Below, in pieces: positions 34,122 to 45,157 of a stretch of 64,000 nt of DNA (positions are counted from its first letter, which is position 1; the number at the start of each line of letters is the position of its first letter). The stretch spans positions 496,001 to 560,000 of the forward strand of contig CADCXA010000053.1 in NCBI GenBank assembly GCA_902806565.1, in the 5' to 3' direction. Origin of the DNA: Hypoxylon rubiginosum. Taxonomy: Eukaryota > Ascomycota > Sordariomycetes > Xylariales > Hypoxylaceae. The notes beneath the pieces were generated by a model that was given only the letters and a program-made list of their open reading frames with translations, was not told the DNA's origin and did not search any database. The translations under genes were made by a program, and so were the position numbers.

Positions 34122-37100
34122 TTAAACGATCTTAATAGTTTGTGACGCACCGATGTCCTCTTGAAACCCATCAATGACAGACATAAGTTGGCATGCTTCT
34201 CGAAAATCCGTGAGTTGTCCCTTCCATGACTGCCAGCTAGGGTCTAGCCATTTGAGAATCGATATCCTAGACTTCGTTGTCCGTTCGAATTCCTCGCTCT
34301 CGAAGTTGACTAATAGGCTTATAACATCGGCTTCAAGAGTATACGCCTCGCTTCCCATAAACTCTGTGTATAGTCTCTCGAGTCGAGCGCGTTCTGTAGG
34401 GTTAAGCCCAGGTTCCTCTCCTTTCTCCTCTACTACCCCTGAAACAGAATCGCCGAAAAGGTCCGATTCTGATTCTAACTGCTGCATCAGGCCTCTTGTT
34501 AAGTCGACTAGTGCGGACATTAGGGCTTGAAAGGACGCGCCGTACGCCGGTAAGCCAAGCCTTTGCGCAGTGATAGGCTCTATCATGTACTTGTAGCTGC
34601 AAGGTTCGTGAGAATCGCCTGAGAACGTCATGTAGTGTCGGCTTTCTGTCCCCACAGCCCCAAGAGCTCTTGCGACCTTGTACCAGTCAGAGAGCATTAT
34701 TTCCAAATCATCGATTGAATCCATGCAGGCTTCGACGGCGTTTAGAATTTGCCAGGCCTCGGGTCGGGACCAGAACTCGAGAAAGTTGGCCGCCATATTG
34801 CTGATTACTTTAGTGGTGGCATTACTGATCATGCCTTTCATAGTTGTCTCCCAGCCAGAACTCAGTTTCCAAATTGCCCCTTCGGTTACTCTTAGATCCA
34901 GGTACTCGGCGAGCGTGTCGAACTGTAAGTTTCCCATATCCTCGCCCCGAGCTTCGAAGACTGCGACGAGAAATTTTCCAAGCCTACTCCGGACCAGCTC
35001 GATTTGGAATTCCAGGAACGACTTATCCGCTCCATAAGATATACATAAGTGATTTGTATTAAGTGTCCGACCGGAAGAGGTTTTGTCGCGACGAGCACGG
35101 CGGTTGCGGGGGTCAACGATGCTGCGTTTAGGACTCTTGCTAGCCTCCAACTTGAGGGTCGTTGGAGGCCCTAGACGCAAGCCTATTCTGCAGTTTCCAA
35201 GAAGGCTATAATGGTTACCAATGGGGCCCCTCCGCATGTGCAGATATGAACGGCAGCCCGAAACATACACGATAACGTCGAGTTCCACATTGGCGGGGAC
35301 TTCTGTCTTCACTAACCACTCTATATCGTGTTGGATTCCTGGATAGTGTACTGTTCGTCCAAAGTCGCATGGGCCAACTGTACAATATGACCTGAGGCTT
35401 GTAAGAACACAAACTTGGATGCTCAGTGTTCCCGTGGTGCTATTGACGCTGGATTGCTGTTCACACGAGTCAGAGATGTCTGGCGATGTTAGTGGGGCAA
35501 GGTGTCGAATGTAAGGACGTTGTTTCGCCGTGAACAGCGTCCAAGCGGTTTGCTCGCTAGTAAGCCATAAGATACCCGAGTCCTCGACTTCCTTTGATAA
35601 GGCATTGTAGGAATATCGTGGTTTCCAATACGAATCTTTATCGGCGTAGGAGAGTTCATAGTGAATATTTGGTGGCAAATTTTGGCTTTCAATAGCAGTG
35701 CCAGCGCGGAATCTATCACGAACCAGGCTGCTATCGTCATCTTCCTCACTTGGTTTCTCGGATGGGCGGTAGACGGACCAATCCGGAACCCATGTATGAC
35801 GACCCGAACGCCATTTTGGGTATGCCAAGATTTGAGTCCAACCGTGACGAACAAGGAGGTATGATGCTATACCGGTATACACCTGCTCGGTGGACAAAGT
35901 ATAGTCGGACACTAGCCCCTCAAAAATGCCGTCCCGTAGAAGGCCAAGCACGGCATAAATATGATCTCGAGGATCCGACGCGGCGCACCCAGAGGCGGCG
36001 TTTAGAAGATGAAGAAGCTCTGTCGGGTTCGTTAACGGAGCGGCGCCTTCTTGGCTATACTGTAAAAGCCACGGCACTCGACGAATATAGCGGGAAGGTA
36101 TTCGTAGCGTGTTGAAAGATGCCCAAGACATGCTCTTATTTCCGCAGTAAAGTGTGACGCGTTTTGCCATGGCGATCTCTTGTAGTACCCATTTACGAAA
36201 GAAATATCGTCTTTCGAAGAGATGCGTCAAACCAGTACTAGTTTCGTCGCATATAATCAATACAGGGTCATCACTGTTCTGTTGTGACAACTTGCTTAAC
36301 ATTTCCATTGCACTGTCGCTATAGGTATCGGCGTGGCCAAGATACACCAGCACCTGCGTGGCTTTCGAATAAATATCTCGCATGATCGAAACTTGATGTG
36401 ATCGCTCCCGGGGATCTTGTTGGTTGATACAAATAGAGTCAACCCATATATCTAGGTGGCCCTTGGCAAGGAGGAGCCTTAAAGCAGAATCGCAGTTAAC
36501 GGTGATGGGAATAATATCCCAGAAGGGGCCTATAAAGATAGACTGCGATTTGGCACTGTCGTCATTTTCGTCTGCCCACGTGTATGAAAGGGCTTCGAAG
36601 GACGGGCAAAATACTAAATCTATTAGGTCCAGTTCGCCATGTAGACAATTGCCAAAAGGCATTGGACAGAGCCTCAGGAGGCGAGTGTCGTACTTTTGAC
36701 TGAATGGAGGGTAGAGGCTACCGTCTAGCTGGGAAGCCACGGTAGATGCGTCCTCTAAGGATTTTGGGCTCTCTAATCGCTGCCTCTTGGAATCATGGAT
36801 ATTTGTGTTGATGTCGCCTGGAGAGCCTTCATAGCTATTATCCTCGGTCTTTTCATCTGTCGAATAGCTAACCGATGATGGCCAATGGAGATTTATAGAC
36901 GGTGTCGAATCATCCGCCTGTTCGAACGAAGTCGAGCTGCAGTACAATTCAAGATCTGGTAATTCCGCAACTGTATCGCAGCTGGAACAAAATACCACAT
37001 CATCGGTTACGCTTATATCCGGCTTGCGACAAGTTCGTCGATGCCAGCGAAACATATTGGTGGTGGTAGGCGACCTTAGAGTGACCGGTAGTGATTTGAC

Positions 37101-37205
37101 GATGGTGCAATTTGACCCGGGAAAAGTCCAACAGTAAAACAATGCGAGCTGTTGTGCGGCAATGCGCGCTCTTTTTAAACCAGGACTCCCAAAAGAGGCG
37201 CCCAT
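34122..37205 (-). CDS. HET-domain protein (heterokaryon incompatibility type)
   Basis: A single-exon frame of 1027 codons from the ATG at 37205; an internal ATG at 37055 (MFRWHRRTCRKPD) may be the true start because it begins a short Cys-containing segment (C..CSSC) like other HET proteins of this layout. The HET domain spans about residues 203-360: FEALSYTWAD, then IWVDSICINQQDPRERSHQV, IYSKATQVLVYLG, and RRYFFRKWVLQE. The ~660-residue C-terminal part is helical with no recognised repeats. HET proteins trigger cell death after non-self fusion in filamentous fungi. The frame is intact across 3.1 kb, in contrast to several broken neighbours. The partner is unknown. Confidence 0.9.
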   Translation of the reverse strand: MGASFGSPGLKRARIAAQQLALFYCWTFPGSNCTIVKSLPVTLRSPTTTNMFRWHRRTCRKPDISVTDDVVFCSSCDTVAELPDLELYCSSTSFEQADDSTPSINLHWPSSVSYSTDEKTEDNSYEGSPGDINTNIHDSKRQRLESPKSLEDASTVASQLDGSLYPPFSQKYDTRLLRLCPMPFGNCLHGELDLIDLVFCPSFEALSYTWADENDDSAKSQSIFIGPFWDIIPITVNCDSALRLLLAKGHLDIWVDSICINQQDPRERSHQVSIMRDIYSKATQVLVYLGHADTYSDSAMEMLSKLSQQNSDDPVLIICDETSTGLTHLFERRYFFRKWVLQEIAMAKRVTLYCGNKSMSWASFNTLRIPSRYIRRVPWLLQYSQEGAAPLTNPTELLHLLNAASGCAASDPRDHIYAVLGLLRDGIFEGLVSDYTLSTEQVYTGIASYLLVRHGWTQILAYPKWRSGRHTWVPDWSVYRPSEKPSEEDDDSSLVRDRFRAGTAIESQNLPPNIHYELSYADKDSYWKPRYSYNALSKEVEDSGILWLTSEQTAWTLFTAKQRPYIRHLAPLTSPDISDSCEQQSSVNSTTGTLSIQVCVLTSLRSYCTVGPCDFGRTVHYPGIQHDIEWLVKTEVPANVELDVIVYVSGCRSYLHMRRGPIGNHYSLLGNCRIGLRLGPPTTLKLEASKSPKRSIVDPRNRRARRDKTSSGRTLNTNHLCISYGADKSFLEFQIELVRSRLGKFLVAVFEARGEDMGNLQFDTLAEYLDLRVTEGAIWKLSSGWETTMKGMISNATTKVISNMAANFLEFWSRPEAWQILNAVEACMDSIDDLEIMLSDWYKVARALGAVGTESRHYMTFSGDSHEPCSYKYMIEPITAQRLGLPAYGASFQALMSALVDLTRGLMQQLESESDLFGDSVSGVVEEKGEEPGLNPTERARLERLYTEFMGSEAYTLEADVISLLVNFESEEFERTTKSRISILKWLDPSWQSWKGQLTDFREACQLMSVIDGFQEDIGASQTIKIV

Positions 37206-37587
37206 TCAGGCGGCTGTCTTACTGCATGTAATAAGATAGGTATTGCCCAATAAGTGTACGAACTGTCAGATTGAGAGGCAGCAATTCGATCTCATGGCCA
37301 CTGGGCTGGGCTGTGCAAGATTGCAAAGTTCTTTGGATGGATAAGCCGTGATAAATAATAGGCAACAGCTAGGTAGTATATGTGCTCACATAGGAGTCTT
37401 AATATAAGAGCGATTTTTTTCTTCTTCCAAATGCGTGTGGTATACTTAAAAATTCCATGATATTGAACAAAAGTCACGTAATACACTGCCATCATATACT
37501 CTCTCTCGGTATCACTGGTACTCGTCGACCCAGTGCGTTTGATTGCTACTATCCTTCGAAAATAACCCCTTTCGAGACGTTTATTTC
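37206..37587. other. Intergenic spacer
   Basis: About 380 bp, AT-rich, between the HET promoter and the 3' end of the wall-protein gene. Nothing distinct is visible. Confidence 0.45.
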
Positions 37588-38025
37588 TCAGAGTGCCGCG
37601 ACGACTCCGGCAAACCCTACCGCCGCAGCTGCGGCCGCACCCAGCGCGAAGCCCGTCTCGCGCGGCGGCGCCGCTCCCGCATCAGACACCGACGACGACA
37701 AGGCGGCGGACGTCTCTGCCGTAGAAGAGGACGCGGCGTTAGACGCGGAGGAGACAGTAGCGGTACTACTGCTGTCGCTGCGACTAAGTGTGGTATCGGT
37801 CTGGATGGAGAGGAGGATGGATGATGTGTCGGTCTGAATGGATAAAACCCCCGTGGTTCCCTCGTCCGTTGCGGAGGTGGCCTCGGAAATCGATTGAACG
37901 GGGCCTCCGGGGTTTGTTGTCTGGCGCGGCTTTATTTCATGCATAGGACCGGCCGGCTCCGGGGCCATAGCCGAGACTAGAGTACCGCTCGCGAAGGCAA
38001 GGGCTAGAGCGGATTTGCTGTGCAT
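37588..38025 (-). CDS. Small secreted GPI-anchored Ser/Thr-rich wall protein
   Basis: Single exon, 145 aa. The first ~19 residues (MHSKSALALAFASGTLVSA) form a signal peptide. KPRQ near residue 34 resembles a Kex2-type site. The middle is Ser/Thr/Ala-rich with an imperfect duplication of LSIQTDTSS / LSIQTDTTL, likely O-glycosylated. The C-terminus is a hydrophobic Ala/Gly/Val helix (FALGAAAAAAVGFAGVVAAL) with no cytosolic tail, preceded by small residues suited to GPI transamidation. The likely destination is plasma membrane or wall. No enzymatic domain. Confidence 0.75.
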   Translation of the reverse strand: MHSKSALALAFASGTLVSAMAPEPAGPMHEIKPRQTTNPGGPVQSISEATSATDEGTTGVLSIQTDTSSILLSIQTDTTLSRSDSSSTATVSSASNAASSSTAETSAALSSSVSDAGAAPPRETGFALGAAAAAAVGFAGVVAAL

Positions 38026-39479
38026 TGTGAATTTTATTCGTGGGTAGGATTTGGTCAGGTGGAGCTGTAGTCAACTAACATCGGAGGTGGGGAATTTGGC
38101 TGAAAACATGTTAATTGAATCCTAGAAGATGAAGCTGAGTTGAGAGCCTTTATAAGCCCCTGAATTATGGAATTCCGCACTGCGGGGAGTTCATTTGCGG
38201 AGCACTGGAGAGCTGAAAGTACCTAATTCTTACCCCGGAGTTCGACATAGCGGTGACGTCGAAGCAACAGGGATACCTGATTCCCCGCGATCGCAGGTAT
38301 CCAGGCCCTCGACCGTGATAGGATAGAGAATCCCGGCTGTGGCACCTGTGACAGACCGCCTCGGTCCGTTTTGCGGTTACATTACCTTGGGGAGTTGCCT
38401 TCAACAGCAAAAAGAGAAGCCTATCACCATTTGAAACACTAGCTTTTACGTTAGCATCATCAATCATCCCCAATACTTACAAGAGTGACGTTGTCGTAGC
38501 ACCGATTAGCTCTTTTGACCAACATTGATCGGGAACCTACCGAGACATAGCCAGGAAGAACGTGAAGAACACGAACCTACTTACAGTATGTTAGGTAGGT
38601 AGCAAGATCTTATGCGTCTGAGTGTTACTTGGCCAGTATGTATTTAATTATACCGGGGATTACGTAAGCACTCAAACACCATCTTGCAGAATATTCATAT
38701 GAAGAAAAGATTGATCTCATCTTTCACTAACTCGTTTCTAATTGATAACACTTCTCATGCAGTTATAGGCCTATCAAGTTGTTTTAGGACTTTGGTATAT
38801 GTTAGACTCGGAGCGAAGGTTGAAAGGTAGCAGACTACAGCCCCTCGTAGCGTGAGGTTTATGGTGAATACAAGTGACAGGTATTCATACTGGGCTTCTC
38901 CAAACTCGAGGAGGTCAGATGCCCCTTTTAAACCACATCTGCAATGAATTTGGGGCTCTGCCGACATCGTTGGAGGGAAGATTCTAAGCTTTGATATTTC
39001 CCCAGGAGTTCGGTAGTAGAAGGAGATTACATAGGTACTCCTCCAGCATAGTCTGTGAAACTGAAAATTCATATTGCTGATTACCTAAGGAGGTAGATAC
39101 CCTTTTTAAGGTTGTTTAAATAGCATGGCTCAAGCGAGTCTATACTCATTGGCTTCCTTCAAAGTCCATTTCTATTCCGTGAGGTCAGCTTCAAAGGACT
39201 GCCTAACCTTAGGTGTGTGGTTGCTTCTTACAAGACGTGCAAATGTGTGGAGAAACGGTTACCTTGTAACTCGATCTTGTGGAGTATTACACCCACACGG
39301 GCGATTGCAGAAAGTGACAAATATCATGACTCGTTCTCTACTAGGCCGCGGGAGGGTTCCGGAAAATATTAGGCATATTCTTGAAGTTATGGTGGCTGCT
39401 GCAGGGGTCACCGAAGAGTGAATATTCTTAGAAATGTTGAGTTTTGAAATGAAACCACCTTATATACAATCATAGGCAG
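38026..39479. other. Intergenic region, probably holding an unfound first exon
   Basis: About 1.45 kb. It should contain the start of the membrane-protein gene that follows, but no exon with the right phase was recognised. ORFs at 38165-38473, 38755-39072 and 39125-39421 lack protein-like composition. Confidence 0.4.
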
Positions 39480-41853
39480 TGTGAAAATACCCGGTTACTA
39501 CTTTAGATACTATCCTGTCAACTTCAACCCTAACCTTGGCGGCCTGAACTGGACCATGTGTTGCGCGCTAGTTGTCAACGAGAGTCTCTTCATTGAGAAT
39601 CAAACACTATACATTAGGCCTGGCCAGACCTCATTTACTGGTACGATTGAGAGCCTAGAGGCCCATCCGAGGTTTCCGTGTGGCGCTACATACAACGGCG
39701 CTTCTCTGAACGCGCCTCATCAACAGTTCTGGATCAACTATCCGTGGTGCGAAAGTCATTGCCCCGGGTGGCCTGTAACGAAAGCAAGCAACTTCGAAAA
39801 ATGGCTAAAGCCCATGATCTCATTTATACTACCATCTCTGATATTCTGTCTCAATATACCCCGACGCCGACGCTTGGAGTTACCGGCCGGATTGTTTTCG
39901 AATAATTCTCTAGATGTATCCACTCTCCTTATCTTCGCCCTTAAAATGCCTTTCGCCTCACTCGTTGTCACACTCGACATTATCATCTGGACTTGTGTAT
40001 CGTTCTCTATCGCGGGTCCAATGCTTACGTCTGGTATATACGAAGCGCTTCTTGATGCTAGAGTCCTGGCCTTCCTAGATAGCCGAGTTAAGGAGAACAC
40101 ACTGACCGTTAAGGAAAAGGCCCATATCCTTCTTTCCATTCTCATCGGGAACCTCGATGTCGATGCATGGCGCTCTAGTCAACTGTTCGTACAGGATTTG
40201 CCGACGCACTACGTCCGGAAGAGACCCAGCCGCAGTGGAAGTGCAAGAATACTCTCCCCAGCGGAGGCGCAAACTCCTATAGCCGTACCTGATTGGCCGT
40301 TGAAAGCTAGTCTACCTGCTACACCTAGCGACTCATCCTCTACCACTCAGTATGAGCAAGACCCCCGAACTCATCGGAAGATTCTCGCTGTCAAGTCAAG
40401 ATTAAGTTCCATGTTAGACTCGCAAGTCAGCTTCGGGAGCTCAGTCGGGGCGCCTGTCTTGTTTTATATTGCGTCCTTCATCTGGTCGGTGTATGAAGTC
40501 GAGGAGGATCTAGGCTCTTAGTAGGTAATCCTGTCTTATAAACATGGCTTTTTCTATACTCGCTTCTAGACTCTAACTCATATCCACAGTCTCACAGCAC
40601 ATCAATTGGCATGTGGCATGTTCTGGATGACGATACCCCATCTTGCACTTGTTAGCTGTCTTCTCCTTGCGGGGAACAATCCGAATATCTGGCAAGGTGC
40701 CATCTCTGAAAGTCTACACAACTACGACAACCACCTTTCGACACAACTTCAAACCCTTGCTCATACAGATAGGGATTCGCAATCCGGTCGAATCCGGGGG
40801 ATAAATAGGAAACCTACGTTTCATAGTCTCCAACCGACAAAGAATCTCAAGTCGTCTAGTCCTGGAATCTTCGACCGAATTTTTACCTTAGCATTCAAAG
40901 ATTCTGAATTTCAGCCTGCATGGATGTGGAATAGGGGATTCAATAAGGCTATGTGGATCCATAATCTCGGCGAGGAATACCCCTACCTTCAGCACATGCG
41001 TGAAGAAGTTTTGGAAAAGAAATTCAACCGTGACCTTTGGGCATCAGGTCTCTACGGCTTTATCCTTTACTTTGTGCCAACAGCTTTTGGCATTATAGTC
41101 AGGTACATACCTCAACCCCTTCTTATGTTTGACTACTAAATGGATTGAAGCTATACGACTCCTCAAACTGGTTTCGGATGCCGCTCAGTCATCATGTTGA
41201 CGTATGCTGTGTCACAGCTATGTCTTCAGATACTATGGCTCCTTCGGTACTACTTTCTCCATAATGGGAAGAGCAGGACTTCCAACAACTCCGGTCCTTC
41301 GACAGAGAAGCCGACATGGATCAACTACCTATGGTATCTATTATTTCTATTTTCTGCGCTTCTCGGCGCCTTAACTAGTATAGGTGGGACAAGTAAGTAA
41401 TACCTATGATCATTGCCGACAGCTAAAGACGGGTACTCATCTAATTGTATCAAATAGTTTTCGTACTGGCAAACGTTCTAACAAATTGTTTCTGCGCTCT
41501 ACCGGTATGTCACCTTCTCAAAGCTCCAAATAACCTAAACTAACAGTGTTATAACGTAGGCCAAGTATTGGTGGGATCGTTGGACAAACCCCAACGCTCT
41601 TATCTTTGTAGATGACGCGACATACGAACAAGTCTACTACGCTCAGAAGTGGTGGTTTCCAGCTGGTATCGTCAGTGTGGTATTTTTGATAATCGTTGCC
41701 TATATCGGATGGTGGTATCAACGAAGCCTTCGCCAGCGCTTTCATGACCTGGTGGAAAGAATTGATTATATAGATGAGCTGGACCTATCAGATGGAGAAC
41801 GTCATCCTGATGGCAGCAACAGTTTCGTTAGCACCCGGTCATTTAATGTATAG
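39480..41853 (+). CDS. Multipass integral membrane protein, unknown function (5' exon not located)
   Basis: Recognised exons are about 39480-40520, 40590-41102, 41151-41392, 41458-41504 (47 nt) and 41560-41853; all junctions are GT-AG and restore conserved-looking text such as EEDLGSYLTAHQLACGMFWM and IIVSYTTPQTGFGCRS. The visible product is ~711 aa. It begins in an extracellular-type segment with WTMCCALVVNESLFIENQT (N-glycosylation sites), followed by many hydrophobic helices and a soluble central loop. It resembles a large fungal membrane-protein family common in accessory genomic regions. There is no ATG after the last upstream stop (TGA at 39445), so an upstream exon is missing, unrecognised or lost. 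Confidence 0.65.
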
Positions 41854-42104
41854 AACTGGAATTATTAGAGTTGATCAAATTTTCAAAAAGAAGACTACGG
41901 TCGTGGCAGCTTCATTTAGTCCGCTGCGTTTTCGAGTTGATAGACACATATCCCGTGCTACACGTTCAGAGCAATACCTCCTGGCAGGCGAGCGGACACA
42001 TTTCAGCTTTTAGAGTTAACCGACTGGCCCTTTTTATAAATACATATTTATAGCGTTGTTTTTGTCTTTGGGGGTTTATTAATATGCACAGAGCATGCAG
42101 CCGT

Positions 42105-43126
42105 CTAAGGTAGTGTATAGCCCCCGTCAATGATCAAGTCAGCTCCTATAGTAGCCATTTAGTATCTTTCTAAGTAAAAGCTAGGCCGATAATACTCACC
42201 TGTCATGTAACTGCTAGCATCACTAGCAAGGAAAACATACGCTCCTTTCAATTCGGCAGGCTTACAGAATCTACGGCCAGGGACCATCTCGTTCCACTGA
42301 CTTCTCCATTCGGTAGGATGGACGTCAAGCACTATTCAATCTGTCAGAGACAACATGCATACCTGCACATGGCAAGACTTGGCTTACTCTCGGTTTCGAT
42401 AAATCCCTGCAATGGCATTGAATCAGTATCAATTAAACTCGAAGGCTTTAGAGATGGCTAGAAGAGACGTACTGGCGAAATCATGTTAACCCTTGCGAAA
42501 TCGACCCACTCCACCGCCAGCGACTTGCCGAGATGGACGAGCGCGGCCTTGCTCGCGTTGTAAGCGGCCTGCTTCTGGGGAATATTCACAAGCGTCGCCG
42601 AGACCGACGCCGTAAAAATGATAGATGCCCTATGCGGCTTCCCGCTATCGCCGTCCGCCTTCATCTGGCGCTCGAAGACGCGCGCGGCGGCCTGCGCGGC
42701 CCAGAAGGCGCCGTTGACGTTGACGTCGAACATGGCGCGGAACCGGTCCTCCGGGTAGTCCAGCGCGGCGACGTTCTCGGCGATGCCCGCGTTCGCCACC
42801 AGGACGTCGAGGCGGCCCCCGCCGCCGACCTCCCGGGCCGCGGCCTCGACGGTCGCCTCGACGTCGGCGCGCGACCGCACGTTGCACTTATACGCCTTGA
42901 CCGTCCGCCCCCCGTTGGCCGACGACAGCCGCGCCGCGATGGCGTCGGCGTCGGCGGGCGGCGTGCTCGTGTAGGTGATGGCGACCTGGGCGCCGGCTTC
43001 GCACAAGCCCCGCGCCACCTCGAGCCCGATGCCTCGGCACCCGCCGGTCACGAGGGCCGTCTTGCCGGTAAGGTCGAAGTGCGAGAGTACCGTTGCATCT
43101 GGATTCGGGTGAGGCGCTAGAACCAT
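42105..43126 (-). CDS. Short-chain dehydrogenase/reductase, sorbose/mannitol-dehydrogenase-like
   Basis: Exons are 42473-43126, 42388-42406 (19 nt), 42200-42331 and 42105-42145; the total is 846 nt, 281 aa. The cofactor motif is TGGCRGIG near residues 27-34, then NAG (VLVANAGIAE), with the catalytic Ser in FTASVSA and Tyr/Lys in YNASK. The 19-nt exon encodes GFIETE and restores the classical ISPGFIETEM substrate-loop motif. The C-terminus ends ADLIIDGGYTLP, as in NADP-dependent mannitol dehydrogenase and L-sorbose/xylulose reductases. The start is ATG 43126 in the context GCCATGG. Cytosolic polyol or sugar metabolism is the likely role; a biosynthetic role is possible. Confidence 0.88.
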
Positions 43127-44149
43127 GGCGGCGACGATGACCTTGGCTTTTTTTTTATATCAGGCGAAGCAGTAAAATTTCCGAATTCTAGAGAGTTGAG
43201 CCGTCTGTAAGTTTGATGTCTTAGAATGATGTAAAGGTCGGAGTAGTATTTTAAGGGGGGTTCATTCGGATAGGGCCTTGGCAGGTGACAAGCGCTCGGC
43301 TCGCATTCGTGCGGAAGGTGGAATACATCATACCGAGTTCTACCTACCTAAGTAGACTATTGGATGGGATTGCGGGTATGTCGGTATGCATTTGCGAACT
43401 TTCTATCCTCCCCAATTAGATACCGTAATGCTCCGGAGCCGCTATCGGGCATGGCGGGTCTTCCCTTTGAGCTTCTCCTCATGTAAGTGGAATATTAACG
43501 GAGCTAGGGATACAAAGAGTCCATTTTGTAGGATTAATTCCAAGTCGTCGTATAAATAATATTTCTAGACACGGAAAAATGGAATGCGATTTCAAGTTAA
43601 AGGGTAACTCTATGATCGAATTCGATAAAATGGTTCCTGGGTTTCGTATATTTCCATGCACCACCCTCTCACTGAACACCCTCGATCATGACTTTGAGTG
43701 TCCTCCTGAACCCCTTTTCACCTGTTTAAACGCCTCTAGGGCCTGTTTAAACTTGAATCTATGGGTGACAAGAACCTATGCCGCTGTGCTCTTTTCTTCC
43801 CGCGCCGCTCATAAAAGTTTGCAGTAGTCGAATGGTTCAGAGCGTGTCTTCAAGCGACATCGTCAACGTGATCAGCACACTATGCCGGTGTCAGTTTGAT
43901 GTAGATGTTGAACTTGGGGCTAGGTTAATTTAGCAGTTATTAGGTGGATTAGTACGTGTCATGACTATCATGCCTTGATAGATCAGGTACTGATGTTTAT
44001 AAAACAGTTATTATGGTAACGACTAGACTACTTTATTTAGTTAGGTTATATATAGTTGGTATATGTTGGTGTAATGACAGCCAGATCGCTCTATTTCCAG
44101 ACTCCCAAATTGACAAATTGCCTTATTTCCAGTATCGCATAAAAATGCA
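43127..44149. other. Intergenic region
   Basis: 1 kb holding the SDR promoter and the 3' flank of the next minus-strand gene. A 9-T run lies near 43147-43156. There is a short repeat of GCCTGTTTAAAC / ACCTGTTTAAAC (about 43721-43753). No gene seen. Confidence 0.45.
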
Positions 44150-45157
44150 TCACATCCTGTATGCCTTGTATGTGCTGTCGCCTGGCTTGTGATACTCCGA
44201 CAAGCCTCTGTTCCAGCGGACAAGTTTCTCAGTGGATTCCATAGGACTAGGCTTGCCTGCCTCGTACATGGTGTCAAGGCGATCCAACGCTTCGTCGTTT
44301 CCGTTGCGCCTCTTCCGCCATACTCTTCGGAGGGTGAAAAGGACTGCGAGCAGGATAATTAGGCCGCCTCCACCTCCAGCGATGCCAGCTACGGCAGCCA
44401 CCGGCAAGGAGCCAATCATTCCACTGTTCGTTGTTTCCGCTTGGGTGAGAGCGTTTCCATTCGAATCAGACACTGCTCCTTGGGCAGCGGCAGTGTCTTG
44501 CTGAGGGAGCTGTGTAGCTTGGGGAGTTGACGAAGAGGACGGGAGTGTGGCAGGAGTGTCCAAGACGCTGCTGGTCGACTCTGGGATGTTGAGGCTTGTT
44601 GCAATGTTATCGACGATGGAGCTCGATGTCGTCTTAACGGACGTCGCGAGTGTTGTTGGGACCGTAGCAGAAGTAGTCGATGGGACCGTAGCGGAAGTAG
44701 TCGGCGAATTGCCGACTATGAAGGTGGTGCTTGGCTCAGACTCGGCTGTCGTCGTTGACTCTACGGTGTTGGAAGTTGTAGCGTCCGTACTTTCAGGAAC
44801 TCCGGGGTTGAGTGCGACAGCGGTAGTCTGGACCGGTGTGTCGGGCAATGCCGTCGTTGTTGACACTGTGGTCGCCGTGGACGATTGCTCGTTCGAACCA
44901 TCATCGCCATTGGAATTGTCGTCGCTACCGTTTTTGTCCTCCGAACCACCTGTCTCGGGCGTCGCCTTTGATTGCCCAGCCGAAGTTGTAGTAGCTCCGG
45001 CAGTTGCGGTTGTCACCGGGGTCGTCTTCCCGGTTTCCGCCGCCGTTGTTGTTGTTGCTTGCGCATCTCCGGTGTTGCTGTCATCATCGTTACCGCCGAG
45101 AAGACCATTACCCAAATTCCCTACAGCACTACCTAAACCATCCAGAAGGCCTGCCAT
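44150..45157 (-). CDS. Mucin-like single-pass membrane protein
   Basis: I start at the ATG at 45157 (MAGLLDGLGSAVGNLGNGLL), giving 335 aa; a longer frame to 45316 has a less family-like beginning. After a Gly/Leu-rich N-terminus comes an acidic Asn/Asp patch and about 200 residues of Ser/Thr/Pro/Val low complexity. One TM helix follows (GIAGGGGGLIILLAVLFTL), then a basic stop-transfer RRVWRKRR and a ~55-residue cytosolic tail with NxxY-like EYHKP. No cleavable signal peptide is apparent. The layout is that of a wall-stress sensor or adhesin. The exact role is unknown. Confidence 0.7.
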   Translation of the reverse strand: MAGLLDGLGSAVGNLGNGLLGGNDDDSNTGDAQATTTTAAETGKTTPVTTATAGATTTSAGQSKATPETGGSEDKNGSDDNSNGDDGSNEQSSTATTVSTTTALPDTPVQTTAVALNPGVPESTDATTSNTVESTTTAESEPSTTFIVGNSPTTSATVPSTTSATVPTTLATSVKTTSSSIVDNIATSLNIPESTSSVLDTPATLPSSSSTPQATQLPQQDTAAAQGAVSDSNGNALTQAETTNSGMIGSLPVAAVAGIAGGGGGLIILLAVLFTLRRVWRKRRNGNDEALDRLDTMYEAGKPSPMESTEKLVRWNRGLSEYHKPGDSTYKAYRM

